Shown here: piece after piece, positions 25,673-33,991 of the stretch
Position numbering within the stretch: position 1 is the stretch's first letter
Layout of the letters: every line of letters begins with the position of its first letter
Assembly (NCBI GenBank): GCA_003157015.1
Contig: PMIJ01000081.1
Location: forward strand, 1-35,969
Reading direction: 5' to 3'
DNA length: 35,969 bases
Origin: Bacteroidales bacterium
GTDB taxonomy: Bacteria; Bacteroidota; Bacteroidia; Bacteroidales; VadinHA17
Notes under the pieces: generated by a model
The model's input: the letters and a program-made list of their open reading frames with translations, nothing else
Database searches by the model: none
What the model was told of the DNA's origin: nothing
Made by a program: the position numbers and the translations under genes

Positions 25673-27610
25673 TTACCTTGTTTTACGTACTACCATATTA
25701 TTATCAATCAACCGGCTGTTATAAGATTGTATAACAGCTTTCAGCTTCTCTTCCATCTGTTTCTCCAGAACAGGCTCTTTCCCGAGCAGGTTGTTCTCAA
25801 GAAACAAATCGGTTTTATAATTATAGAGTCCGACAGGTTTTGTATCGATCATTTCCAGAATATGATCCTTCATATACAGATTATATGTACTGCCGTTCGT
25901 ATTAAAAGCGAATGATTCATAAGAGTCATCCATCAGGTTATTACCGAATGCAATATACTCATCATCATAATTAAGATAATTTAAAACCGTTGGCATTATA
26001 TCGATCTGTTGTGAAATACGTTTCTTAATACCCTTAAGATCGCTTCCCGGTTTATAAAAAAGTATTGGCACGCAATAGGCGCCAAAGTTATTCTGGAATT
26101 CCTTATGCACTGATTCATTTGTGTGGTCAGCTGTAATAACAAAAAGTGTATTCTTAAACCAGGGGCTTTTGGAAATCTCGTTAAATAATTCGCGAAGTGC
26201 GTAATCGGTATAACCTACAACTTCAAGTATCGGAGCTGGCCCTTTTTTAAATTTGCCTGCATATTTTTCGGGTACTTTGAAAGGATGATGCGACGAAACA
26301 GTAAATATTGAAGCTAAAAAAGGTTGCTTAAAGCTGTTTAGCTTCGATGCAAAAAACCTGAAAAACGGTTCGTCCCAAACTCCCCATATACCATCAAAAT
26401 CTGCTTTATCGGGATATTGATTAAGCCCAAAATAGTCGTCAAATCCGGCCATTTTAGTAAATGAATCAAAACCCATTGACCCGTTTGGTGCTCCATGGAA
26501 ATAAGCTGAATAATATCCCTTTCTTTTAAGTAATTCCGCAAGCCCGTTGATCTGATTGTTGGCATAATGAGAAATTGTATAAGGGGTTTCAAGGGAAGGT
26601 ACTGAAGCAAGCACTGAAGGCATAGCATCGATTGATTTTTTCCCGTTAGCTATTGATACATCAAACGTCAGACTTACATTGATTAGAGAATCAATAAAAG
26701 GAGTGTATCCTTCGTACTTTCCACCTTCGAGATCCCTATTAAGAGATCCGATATACTCCCTTGCGAAACTCTCTATGATTATTATGACCACATTATCATA
26801 TGTGAATGGTTTGCTCTTATCAGGAATGTAATGCGGGTTAAATAACTGACCAAGTTTTTTATCATCAAAGAAATTGTATTTTATCAGTGCTTTCTTTCCA
26901 AGTGTTCTGAAAATACTGAAAGGTGTGTTAAGAACAACAGCTACATCCTGCGGATTATCGACATAACGTGCGGCATTGCTTATAGTGATCGGCCGTGTTG
27001 AATGCTTATATCCTCCTCGTGCTGCTCCTATAACCAGTGCAATTACCAGTGGAATCATCAGCAGGTTTATGGAATAATATGCGATTTTATTGGCAACCAC
27101 TGGTTTTTCAACTTTAACTTTCCTGTACATGTAAACCATAAGAAACCATGCAAACAGAGTAAAAAGTGTTGCAGGCCAGTAATCAATTAAAAATCTGAAA
27201 AACACTTTAGTGTTATTTGAATCATGCTCAAATGTTTTAAACACATCTGCAGTAGCTCTCTTATCTACAAACCTGTAATAAACAAAATCCATCCCGTTCA
27301 TCGCAATGGCTATGCCATTAGTAATAAAAAAAAGATACTTCAATACGGCCTGATAACCATCTTTATAGCGAAATTCAAATGGTAGAATATGCATAAGGAT
27401 GAAAACCATATTGATATATACAACAGCGGAAATGTCAAATGTAAATCCTCCTTTCAACATTGTAAGTAACTGGCTGAATGATACTCCCGGAAACATTTTT
27501 AAGTTAAACAGAAAGAATCCTATTCTGCATAAGGAGAACAGGAACATTATTAGAAGAATCCTGTAAATAAGAACTACGAATATATTTCTGGAAAATACCC
27601 AGTTTTTCAT
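25673..27610 (-). CDS. LtaS-family membrane sulfatase/phosphoglycerol transferase-like protein
   Basis: A 645-residue membrane protein. Five hydrophobic helices lie at about 11-36, 55-77, 88-108, 143-162 and 177-197. The extracytoplasmic part is a sulfatase-fold domain with VVIIIIESFARE (E280), ANGKKSIDAMPSVLAS in which S326 stands at the usual Thr/Ser nucleophile position, SSHHPF, and ITADHTNES near the C-terminal third. The layout is that of LtaS/OpgB-like enzymes, which transfer phosphoglycerol or phosphoethanolamine to envelope glycans or lipids. In a Gram-negative it would modify periplasmic or outer-membrane glycans. It is downstream of a secreted protein gene, with a hairpin in the gap. 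Confidence 0.85.
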   Translation of the reverse strand: MKNWVFSRNIFVVLIYRILLIMFLFSLCRIGFFLFNLKMFPGVSFSQLLTMLKGGFTFDISAVVYINMVFILMHILPFEFRYKDGYQAVLKYLFFITNGIAIAMNGMDFVYYRFVDKRATADVFKTFEHDSNNTKVFFRFLIDYWPATLFTLFAWFLMVYMYRKVKVEKPVVANKIAYYSINLLMIPLVIALVIGAARGGYKHSTRPITISNAARYVDNPQDVAVVLNTPFSIFRTLGKKALIKYNFFDDKKLGQLFNPHYIPDKSKPFTYDNVVIIIIESFAREYIGSLNRDLEGGKYEGYTPFIDSLINVSLTFDVSIANGKKSIDAMPSVLASVPSLETPYTISHYANNQINGLAELLKRKGYYSAYFHGAPNGSMGFDSFTKMAGFDDYFGLNQYPDKADFDGIWGVWDEPFFRFFASKLNSFKQPFLASIFTVSSHHPFKVPEKYAGKFKKGPAPILEVVGYTDYALRELFNEISKSPWFKNTLFVITADHTNESVHKEFQNNFGAYCVPILFYKPGSDLKGIKKRISQQIDIMPTVLNYLNYDDEYIAFGNNLMDDSYESFAFNTNGSTYNLYMKDHILEMIDTKPVGLYNYKTDLFLENNLLGKEPVLEKQMEEKLKAVIQSYNSRLIDNNMVVRKTR

Positions 27611-27648
27611 GTTGCTGTCTTTTATGGGTTAATTTCTAAGATCTGAAA

Positions 27649-27670
27649 AGATCAATTAAATAATTGATCT
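27649..27670. terminator. Intergenic hairpin between two minus-strand genes
   Basis: AGATCAATT pairs perfectly with AATTGATCT around an AAAT loop. On the minus strand a TTTT run follows, so it can end the secreted-protein transcript before the LtaS-like gene, or act as an attenuating hairpin. Confidence 0.45.
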
Positions 27671-27686
27671 CATAAAACTATAAAAA

Positions 27687-28406
27687 CTACTTTGAAGTTG
27701 CAAGCCTGACGTTCTCAATCCAATATGCTTCTGTATTATCTGAAGAACGCGGATGGAACAATGAAGAAGGTGCAGGACCTCTGTTAAGTCCAGATTTATT
27801 TGTTACACTCGCAGAACCATATTCCACTCCAAGAATAAAAGGCATTGCTCCCCTGCTGTCTCTTGAGTTTCTGACCGGAAGTTTGGCAATTGGTATAATC
27901 ATTTTATAAATTAGTGTTCCTTTTTCATCAAGTTTTACTGATCCTCTGAAGTTATCACGATTCTCGGACGGAAAGTGCCTTTGTTGCTCGCTAGTGAATC
28001 CAAGAATTTCAATTGTATTTGCTTGGGCAAGAAGGCTGATCAGGCTTATATCCTGATATTGTTCGGTTTCCGTATGATCAGATTTTCTATGATTTCCCTG
28101 GTTTTGGGATCCCATTGGAAACCTGACTCCCATTTTTCTTTCTTCTTTCCCGTTCATACTTATCCAAATAGTAAGACCTTCTTTCAAAATTTTCTCCTGA
28201 ATTGCCTTGTCGTCAACTTTTATGTCAATATAGATATTGTCTTTGTCATTTGAAAGGAAGCAGTACAGCTTAATCTTTCTGATCATCTGATAATCAGACG
28301 CTTCAGGTGTATCACTGACATGCCATTGGCTTAGATTCAGAGTTCCTTTCTGACCGTTGAGCCTGCCGCACACAATTAGTAATAAAAACAGGACTGATGA
28401 TCTCAT
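27687..28406 (-). CDS. Secreted hypothetical protein, beta-rich
   Basis: A 239-residue protein with an N-terminal signal peptide (MRSSVLFLLLIVCGRLNG). The mature part has repeated short beta-strand-like stretches such as KIKLYCFLSNDKDNIYIDIKVDD, LTIWISMNGKEERKMGVRFP and GTLIYKMIIPIAKLP, recalling CBM9-like or DOMON-like sugar- or haem-binding sandwiches, but I cannot assign it with confidence. It shares strand with the LtaS-like gene 76 bp downstream, and is divergent from the Fe-S protein gene. Confidence 0.7.
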   Translation of the reverse strand: MRSSVLFLLLIVCGRLNGQKGTLNLSQWHVSDTPEASDYQMIRKIKLYCFLSNDKDNIYIDIKVDDKAIQEKILKEGLTIWISMNGKEERKMGVRFPMGSQNQGNHRKSDHTETEQYQDISLISLLAQANTIEILGFTSEQQRHFPSENRDNFRGSVKLDEKGTLIYKMIIPIAKLPVRNSRDSRGAMPFILGVEYGSASVTNKSGLNRGPAPSSLFHPRSSDNTEAYWIENVRLATSK

Positions 28407-28501
28407 AATAATCTTTATATATTCTGACTATTTGATCTTTCAATATTAATTAATTATTCCCGATTATTTTATTCAATCCTGTCTAACAACGGATATAAAT
28501 T

Positions 28502-28533
28502 ATTTTCAATGAACATAAAAAAAATTACATTTG
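28502..28533 (+). promoter_or_regulatory. Probable promoter of the 4Fe-4S protein gene
   Basis: TACATTTG at 28526-28533 is an exact TAnnTTTG -7 element, with a TTTTC at 28502-28506 in place of TTTG at 19-20 bp upstream, giving a 28-bp distance to the ATG at 28562. Confidence 0.45.
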
Positions 28534-28561
28534 GAAAAGTAAAAAGATAACCGATCGTTTT

Positions 28562-29851
28562 ATGGCACACCACCAAACCATTAAAAACAACTCTTATCAA
28601 AAGCTCGCCGAGAGGATAAACACTTTTCCACAGGGAGCAGTAGCTTCTGACCTGCTTTTTAAGATTTTGAAAATTCTGTTTTCAGAAAGGGAGGCAGGAC
28701 TTGTCTCCTCTTTGCCGATAAAACCTTTTAATGCAAAAAGAGCAGCCGGAATATGGAAGATTAAGGAATCTGAAGCAATAAAAGTTTTAAATGATCTGGC
28801 TGACAGAGGCATATTGCTTGATTCCGAATATGAAAACGAAATCGTTTATTCAATGCCGCCACCCATGGCAGGCTTCTTTGAGTTTTCACTGATGAGATAT
28901 AGAAATGATATTGACCAGAAGGCTCTGTCAGAACTATACTATCAATATATGAATGTTGAGGAGGACTTCATAAAAGACCTGTTCACAACCGGAAAAACTC
29001 AATTAGGCAGGGCATTTATTAATGAGGAGGTGCTTTCAGGCGAAAATGTCCTTCATGTACTTGATTATGAAAGAGCTTCAGAAGTCATCAGAACTGCAAG
29101 CTCCATTGGTATAGGCGTATGTTATTGCAGACATAAAATGGAGCATATGGGGAAAAACTGTAATGCCCCAATGAATATTTGCATGACCTTTAACGGAAGT
29201 GCGGATTCACTGACAAGGCATGGAATAGCAAGAAAGGTGGATGTTACTGAAGGGATTGACCTTTTACAGAAAGCAAGGGATTTTAATCTGGTACAGTTTG
29301 GTGAAAACGTTCAGGAGAATGTAAATTTCATCTGCAATTGTTGCGGTTGTTGTTGCGAGGCGATGATAGCTGCAAGAAAATTCGGTTTTCTGAACCCGGT
29401 GCATACGACTAATTTTCTTCCGTCGGTTAATGAAGAGAATTGCAACGGTTGCGGAAAATGCATCTCATTATGCCCGGTGGAAGCAATGACTCTTGTATCA
29501 TCAAATGATCCGGCGAAACCTCAGAAAAAGAAAGCCAAACTGAACCGGGAAATATGCCTTGGTTGTGGTCTTTGCCTGAAGGGATGCGAAAAGAAGTCAA
29601 TCAGACTCGACTCAAGAGAAGAACAAGTAATAACACCGGTTAATTCAGTTCACAGGGTTGTTGTTATGGCAATTGAAAGAGGTAAACTTCAGAATCTTAT
29701 ATTCGATAACCGGGTTTTGTTCAGTCACAGAGCAATGGCCGCAGTGTTGGGTGTAATTCTTAAACTACCGCCATTGAAGCAAGCCATTGCCAGTCAGCAG
29801 TTCAAGTCAAAATACCTGGTCGGATTGATAAGGAGGCAGAATATTAAATAA
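28562..29851 (+). CDS. 4Fe-4S dicluster ferredoxin-type protein with extra cysteine cluster
   Basis: A 429-residue cytoplasmic protein. The N-terminal 100 residues include a winged-helix-like helical segment (AAGIWKIKESEAIKVLNDLADRGIL). A middle block has CYC (187-189), C200 and C207. Next is a dense cysteine group, CNCCGCCCE (C258, C260, C261, C263, C264, C265). Two ferredoxin-type clusters follow: C294/C297/C300/C304 (CNGCGKCISLCPVE) and C332/C335/C338/C342. The two 4Fe-4S clusters imply electron transfer; the middle cysteines may bind another cluster or metal. The partner is unknown. It is divergent from the secreted protein gene and convergent with the Yip1-like gene. Confidence 0.8.
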   Translation: MAHHQTIKNNSYQKLAERINTFPQGAVASDLLFKILKILFSEREAGLVSSLPIKPFNAKRAAGIWKIKESEAIKVLNDLADRGILLDSEYENEIVYSMPPPMAGFFEFSLMRYRNDIDQKALSELYYQYMNVEEDFIKDLFTTGKTQLGRAFINEEVLSGENVLHVLDYERASEVIRTASSIGIGVCYCRHKMEHMGKNCNAPMNICMTFNGSADSLTRHGIARKVDVTEGIDLLQKARDFNLVQFGENVQENVNFICNCCGCCCEAMIAARKFGFLNPVHTTNFLPSVNEENCNGCGKCISLCPVEAMTLVSSNDPAKPQKKKAKLNREICLGCGLCLKGCEKKSIRLDSREEQVITPVNSVHRVVVMAIERGKLQNLIFDNRVLFSHRAMAAVLGVILKLPPLKQAIASQQFKSKYLVGLIRRQNIK

Positions 29852-29859
29852 AATAAATA

Positions 29860-29899
29860 AGCCAGGTCCAATAAAAGAAGAAATTGTTGAAACCTGGCT
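29860..29899. terminator. Convergent-gene terminator candidate
   Basis: AGCCAGGT (29860-29867) and ACCTGGCT (29892-29899) are perfect complements with a 24-nt loop between convergent genes. The long loop makes it weaker than a typical terminator. Confidence 0.4.
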
Positions 29900-29915
29900 C
29901 TGGAAAAATTATAGG

Positions 29916-30572
29916 TTATTTGTTCTTCGGATTATCTTTCATCATCTCTTTCATATCTCTACTGTTAAACTCATTCATAAACTGATGAGCCCTTCTTGCT
30001 GTGCCAAAACCAATTAATGTAAATAATACAATTATGGCAATTAAAACATAGCATACTATTTTAGACGTTTCAGGATTTGATTTAAGTGCTTCAACAAGAC
30101 CGTTATAGATCAGCCATAAAGAATAAATACCTATTATCAGAGCTATTATTACACCAAGATAAACATTAAAGTGACCTGCAAAACCGAAGAATGATCTTAT
30201 GGGCCAGACAGCCATTACAGAAGCTGTAACCCTCAGATTTGCCTCAAAATCTGTGTTTCCCTTGCAGATTGAGGAAATAACAAGCAAAATCACGGCGCCG
30301 ATAAACAAGCCAATAATTGAGCCAATAATTGACCAGATAAAGATCATGATGCCGATTGTGCCTCCAAACCATCCACCTGTCATTGCACCAATTCGTAAGA
30401 GACTCCAGATGAAAGCCAAGGCTCCCGAGATCGCACCATAAATAACTGCTTTAATCAGTGGTTCACTCATTCCACCAGAGGTTTTCATGGTGGAGAAGTA
30501 AGATTTCGGATTAACCAGGACATCTACAGATTCCTTAATAAAAAGATTAAAATCGAATGAACTGTCACTCAT
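29916..30572 (-). CDS. Yip1-family integral membrane protein
   Basis: A 218-residue protein with five hydrophobic segments, roughly 37-62, 66-101, 122-142, 140-160 and 175-193, some overlapping. The N terminus DLFIKESVDVLVNPKSYF-like stretch (residues 8-23) is the usual Yip1/YIP1 cytoplasmic leader with the NPKxxF element. Function unclear; family members are membrane proteins of unknown role in bacteria. It is convergent with the Fe-S gene and lies 127 bp downstream of the speA stop on the same strand. Confidence 0.7.
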   Translation of the reverse strand: MSDSSFDFNLFIKESVDVLVNPKSYFSTMKTSGGMSEPLIKAVIYGAISGALAFIWSLLRIGAMTGGWFGGTIGIMIFIWSIIGSIIGLFIGAVILLVISSICKGNTDFEANLRVTASVMAVWPIRSFFGFAGHFNVYLGVIIALIIGIYSLWLIYNGLVEALKSNPETSKIVCYVLIAIIVLFTLIGFGTARRAHQFMNEFNSRDMKEMMKDNPKNK

Positions 30573-30603
30573 AGCTTAAAGGATTAATGGGTTAATAATA
30601 AAC

Positions 30604-30626
30604 AATTGTAAATTGTAAATTGTAAA
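30604..30626 (+). repeat. Heptamer tandem repeat AATTGTA x3
   Basis: Three exact 7-bp units (30604-30624) then AA, followed by a related AAATTG word. It lies in the spacer between speA and the Yip1-like gene, upstream of the latter. Copy number could vary. Confidence 0.5.
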
Positions 30627-30698
30627 TGGCAAATTGAATATCCAAGTTAAACAAAAAAAAACAACATTTGTTAAAATTGGCAAAAAATCAATCTCTCA

Positions 30699-32591
30699 TT
30701 ATTCAAGATAAGTGTAACCGTAGAGTCCTGAACGGTAGTTTGATAAGAACTCCTTGCCCTCTTCAAGAGTTATTATACCGGCTTTAACGGATGTTGTCAC
30801 CCATGATTCGACAGTTCTTACCATTTTCTTTGAATTGTACTGAACATATTCAAGTACCTCAGCCACAGTCTCTCCATCAATCACCTGATCAATCTTATAC
30901 CCATTAGAGTTGACGGAAACATGAACTGCATTTGTATCGCCAAAAAGATTATGCAGATCACCAAGTATTTCCTGGTATGCTCCCACCAGGAAAACTCCAA
31001 GATAATATGGTTCTTTCCCTCTGAGAGAGTGCACCGGCAGGTGATGAGATGAATTTCTGGTAGAGATGAAATTATCGATCTTCCCGTCTGAATCGCAGGT
31101 CATGTCCTGGATGGTGGCAGTACGCAACGGTTCTTCATTAAGCCTGTGAATAGGCATTATCGGGAATATCTGATCAATTGCCCATGCATCGGGAAGCGAT
31201 TGGAAAAGTGAAAAATTACAGAAATATTTATCAGAAAGTATCCTGGAGATCTGTCGCAATTCATCCGGCACATGTTTGGTCACATTGGCCATCTGGTAAA
31301 CCTTACGTGCGACGGACCAGAAAAGTCTTTCGATCTGTGCCCTGGTTTTCAGATCAATGAGACCAAAACTGAACTTGTCGAGAGCCTCCTCCCTGATTTG
31401 TTGGGCATCGTGCCATGTTTCGAGCATTCTCGACTGGTTAAAATTGTCCCACAGAAGGAAGAGCTCTTTGACCAGCTCATGATCATGATCATTAACATGA
31501 TCCTCAACATCCCATGAAGGCAGTGTTGTAGTCTCAAGAACTTCAAAGATAAGCACTGAATGATGAGCCGTAAGTGAACGGCCCGATTCAGTTATGATGT
31601 TGGGATGGGGAATATTGTTTTTATTGCTTGCATCTACAAACGTGCTTATTGAATCATTAACATACTCCTGAATAGTGTAATTAACACTGCTTTCGCTGTT
31701 TGATGAGCCGGTACCGTCATAGTCTACGCCAAGGCCACCACCGATATCCACAAATTCGACATTGAACCCAAGCTGTCTGAGCTGAATATAGAATTGTGAT
31801 GCTTCACGCAAAGCAATTTTTATCCTGCGTATTTTTGTGACCTGGCTGCCAATATGAAAATGGATCAGTTTGACACAATCCCGCATTTTGTTTTTCTCAA
31901 TGTAATCTATAGCTTCAAGCAATTCGCTTGAAGTCAGACCAAATTTGCTTATATCTCCACCTGAATCTTCCCATTTCCCGCTGCCAACGCTAGCAAGCTT
32001 AATCCTTATTCCAAGGTTTGGTTTCACTTTAAGTCTTTTAGCTATCGAAGTAATCAACTTAAGTTCATTAAGTTTTTCGACCACAAGGAAAATCCTTTTG
32101 CCCATCTTCTGTGCCAGCAGAGCAAGCTCAATATAGTCCTCATCTTTATAACCATTACAGATAATAAGCGATTCGGGGTCAGTATTAATTGCAATAACTG
32201 CATGAAGTTCAGGTTTGGAACCTGCCTCAAGACCTATATTGAATTTCTTTCCATGGCTCACAATCTCTTCGACCACCGGCCTCATCTGATTGACTTTAAT
32301 AGGATAAATAATGAAATTCTGTGCTTTGTAACCATACTCTTCGGAGGCAGACTTAAAACATTTTGAAATGCTTATTATTCGATCATCAAGGATATCAGGA
32401 AACCTGACAAGTACGGGAGTCGACACATCTGAAAGAATAAGTTCATCAAGAAGGTCCTTGAGATCAACAGACATCCCGTTTCTCTGAGGTGTAACAATTA
32501 CATGCCCCTTATCGTTTATTGAAAAGTAATCAACTCCCCAACCATTTATGTTGTACAATTCAGCTGAATCTTCTACACGCCATTTTCTCAT
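30699..32591 (-). CDS. speA: Biosynthetic arginine decarboxylase
   Basis: A 630-residue enzyme that converts arginine to agmatine, the first step to putrescine and spermidine by this route. Key motifs: pyridoxal-phosphate lysine K99 in FIIYPIKVNQ, substrate region LEAGSKPEL (121-129), HIGSQ (246-250), GGGLGVDYDG (284-293), ESGRS (335-339) and the catalytic cysteine C499 in MTCDSDGKID. Length and motif order match the SpeA family of fold-III decarboxylases. It is transcribed divergently from the GH53 gene; the promoter candidate is listed separately. Polyamine biosynthesis is a housekeeping role in Bacteroidetes. Confidence 0.95.
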   Translation of the reverse strand: MRKWRVEDSAELYNINGWGVDYFSINDKGHVIVTPQRNGMSVDLKDLLDELILSDVSTPVLVRFPDILDDRIISISKCFKSASEEYGYKAQNFIIYPIKVNQMRPVVEEIVSHGKKFNIGLEAGSKPELHAVIAINTDPESLIICNGYKDEDYIELALLAQKMGKRIFLVVEKLNELKLITSIAKRLKVKPNLGIRIKLASVGSGKWEDSGGDISKFGLTSSELLEAIDYIEKNKMRDCVKLIHFHIGSQVTKIRRIKIALREASQFYIQLRQLGFNVEFVDIGGGLGVDYDGTGSSNSESSVNYTIQEYVNDSISTFVDASNKNNIPHPNIITESGRSLTAHHSVLIFEVLETTTLPSWDVEDHVNDHDHELVKELFLLWDNFNQSRMLETWHDAQQIREEALDKFSFGLIDLKTRAQIERLFWSVARKVYQMANVTKHVPDELRQISRILSDKYFCNFSLFQSLPDAWAIDQIFPIMPIHRLNEEPLRTATIQDMTCDSDGKIDNFISTRNSSHHLPVHSLRGKEPYYLGVFLVGAYQEILGDLHNLFGDTNAVHVSVNSNGYKIDQVIDGETVAEVLEYVQYNSKKMVRTVESWVTTSVKAGIITLEEGKEFLSNYRSGLYGYTYLE

Positions 32592-32622
32592 AATCAGATA
32601 TATTGCCTTGATTTATCGGGTT

Positions 32623-32653
32623 CAAAGGTGATAAAAAATTGTATTTTTTGCAA
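32623..32653 (-). promoter_or_regulatory. Probable speA promoter
   Basis: On the minus strand CACCTTTG (32630-32623) matches TAnnTTTG at 7 of 8 positions, with TTG at 32653-32651 as -33 and a 20-bp spacer. The start codon is 32 bp downstream. Confidence 0.4.
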
Positions 32654-32698
32654 TGTTATAAAAATAACATGAATTTTGTTTAATATAACTTTGTGAAT

Positions 32699-32750
32699 CT
32701 TTGTGTCTTGGTGCCTTAGCGGCATTATTTTCTGCCACCAAGACTCAAAG
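32699..32750. repeat. Inverted repeat element (CTTTGTGTCTTGGTG), MITE/REP-like
   Basis: Arms at 32699-32713 and 32736-32750 match as complements in 14 of 15 positions, with a 22-bp spacer. The words CTTTGTGTCTTGGTG and CACCAAGACTCAAAG resemble widespread intergenic repeats of Bacteroidetes-type genomes. A TAACTTTG box (32686-32693) lies just before it on the plus strand. Confidence 0.6.
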
Positions 32751-32846
32751 GATCATTAAGAAATCGACAAAAGGATAAATATTAACTTAGATTTGTATAC
32801 AGAAGATTTAAATCACAAAACATTAATTATAACTAACTTAAGCAAT

Positions 32847-33899
32847 ATGAATATACAAGTATATTTAAAAAAGATCCTTCCGTTTCTGACTTTAATTTTC
32901 ATTTTGAAATCTGCTAATTTATCAGGACAGGAATACGTCATAGGCGCCGACCTCTCTTTTCTGAAAAGCGCTGAAGACAGAGGATTTCAGTTTAAAGAGA
33001 GCAATATAGCTAAAGAGGGGCTGATGATTTTTAAGGACCATGGTTATAACTGGATAAGGCTCAGGCTATTCAATAATCCAACTGAATTGCCAAATAACCT
33101 TGATTATACGCTGGCACTTGCAAAAAAGGCAAAAGAGAGCGGTTTCAAATTTCTCCTTGATTTTCATTACTCCGATACCTGGGCTGATCCGCAAAAACAG
33201 TTTACTCCAGCAGCATGGAGTGGATTGTCGCATGACCAGCTTGTCAAAGTGGTATTCGAATATTCCCGGGAGACAATTAAATCATTCCGGGAAGCGGGAG
33301 CGATGCCTGAAATGGTACAAATTGGAAATGAGGTTATCAACGGGATGTTGTGGCCCGACGGAAGACTACCCGCTAACTGGGATAATTTTGCAGAACTTAT
33401 AAAAGCAGGAATAAATGGAGTTAAGGCCGCGTGTGATAGTACAATCCTGCCGAAGATAATGATTCATATTGATCAGGGAGGAAACATGATCAAAACCAAA
33501 TATTTCTTCGACAGACTATTATCATACGGAATTGATTTTGATTATATAGGACAATCATATTATCCCTGGTGGCATGGAAGTCTGCTCAATCTACGCAGCA
33601 ATATGATTTTTATGGCTAAAACTTATAAAAAACCGATAATCCTGGTAGAAGTAGCTTACTGCTCTTCTCCTACTGAATATAAAAGCAAACCAGCTCCGTT
33701 TGAGGAATCACCTGAAGGACAGAAAGAGTTCCTGGAAGAGGTCAACAACATAGCTTTGAATACACCGGATAACCTTGGTGCCGGTATTTTCTGGTGGGAA
33801 CCTGCTACATTTGGAGGCCGGTCAACCCGTGATTTTTTTGATGAAAACGGAAATGTTCTTCCGGTAATCACTGTATTTGATAAGTATACCAGGCACTGA
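32847..33899 (+). CDS. Glycoside hydrolase family 53 endo-beta-1,4-galactanase
   Basis: A 350-residue enzyme. I chose the ATG at 32847, since it starts immediately before the signal peptide (MNIQVYLKKILPFLTLIF); the frame reaches back to 32793. The barrel has YVIGADLSFL (30-39), NWIRLRLFNNP (68-78), LLDFHYSDTWADP (103-115), acid/base E162 in MVQIGNEVINGMLWPDG and nucleophile E268 in PIILVEVAY, followed by FWWEPA. These are the GH53 hallmarks. The enzyme cuts beta-1,4-galactan or type I arabinogalactan side chains of pectin. Products would be galacto-oligosaccharides, which the GH2 enzyme at 14-17 kb could finish, though the two are 16 kb apart. Confidence 0.93.
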   Translation: MNIQVYLKKILPFLTLIFILKSANLSGQEYVIGADLSFLKSAEDRGFQFKESNIAKEGLMIFKDHGYNWIRLRLFNNPTELPNNLDYTLALAKKAKESGFKFLLDFHYSDTWADPQKQFTPAAWSGLSHDQLVKVVFEYSRETIKSFREAGAMPEMVQIGNEVINGMLWPDGRLPANWDNFAELIKAGINGVKAACDSTILPKIMIHIDQGGNMIKTKYFFDRLLSYGIDFDYIGQSYYPWWHGSLLNLRSNMIFMAKTYKKPIILVEVAYCSSPTEYKSKPAPFEESPEGQKEFLEEVNNIALNTPDNLGAGIFWWEPATFGGRSTRDFFDENGNVLPVITVFDKYTRH

Positions 33900-33909
33900 A
33901 AGAATAAAA

Positions 33910-33991
33910 GGGAGAGGGGGAGAAGAAGAGAATGGGAGAATTGATATATCTCTCCCTCACCCCTTCTCCAAGTCTCCAAGTCTCCCATTCT
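33910..33991. repeat. Purine/pyrimidine-rich inverted repeat in convergent spacer
   Basis: AGAATGGGAGA (33929-33939) is the exact complement of TCTCCCATTCT (33981-33991). Around it, GGGAGAGGGGGAGAAG and CTCCAAGTCTCCAAG words give strand asymmetry, and the right side includes an AGTCTCCA direct repeat. It may fold as a long hairpin at the end of the GH53 transcript or of the carboxypeptidase transcript. Confidence 0.45.

Noticed and set aside
30604..30626. Phase-variable promoter repeat
   Set aside because: The heptamer repeat is upstream of the Yip1-like gene, but with three copies and no nearby promoter box I cannot support a phase-variation claim.
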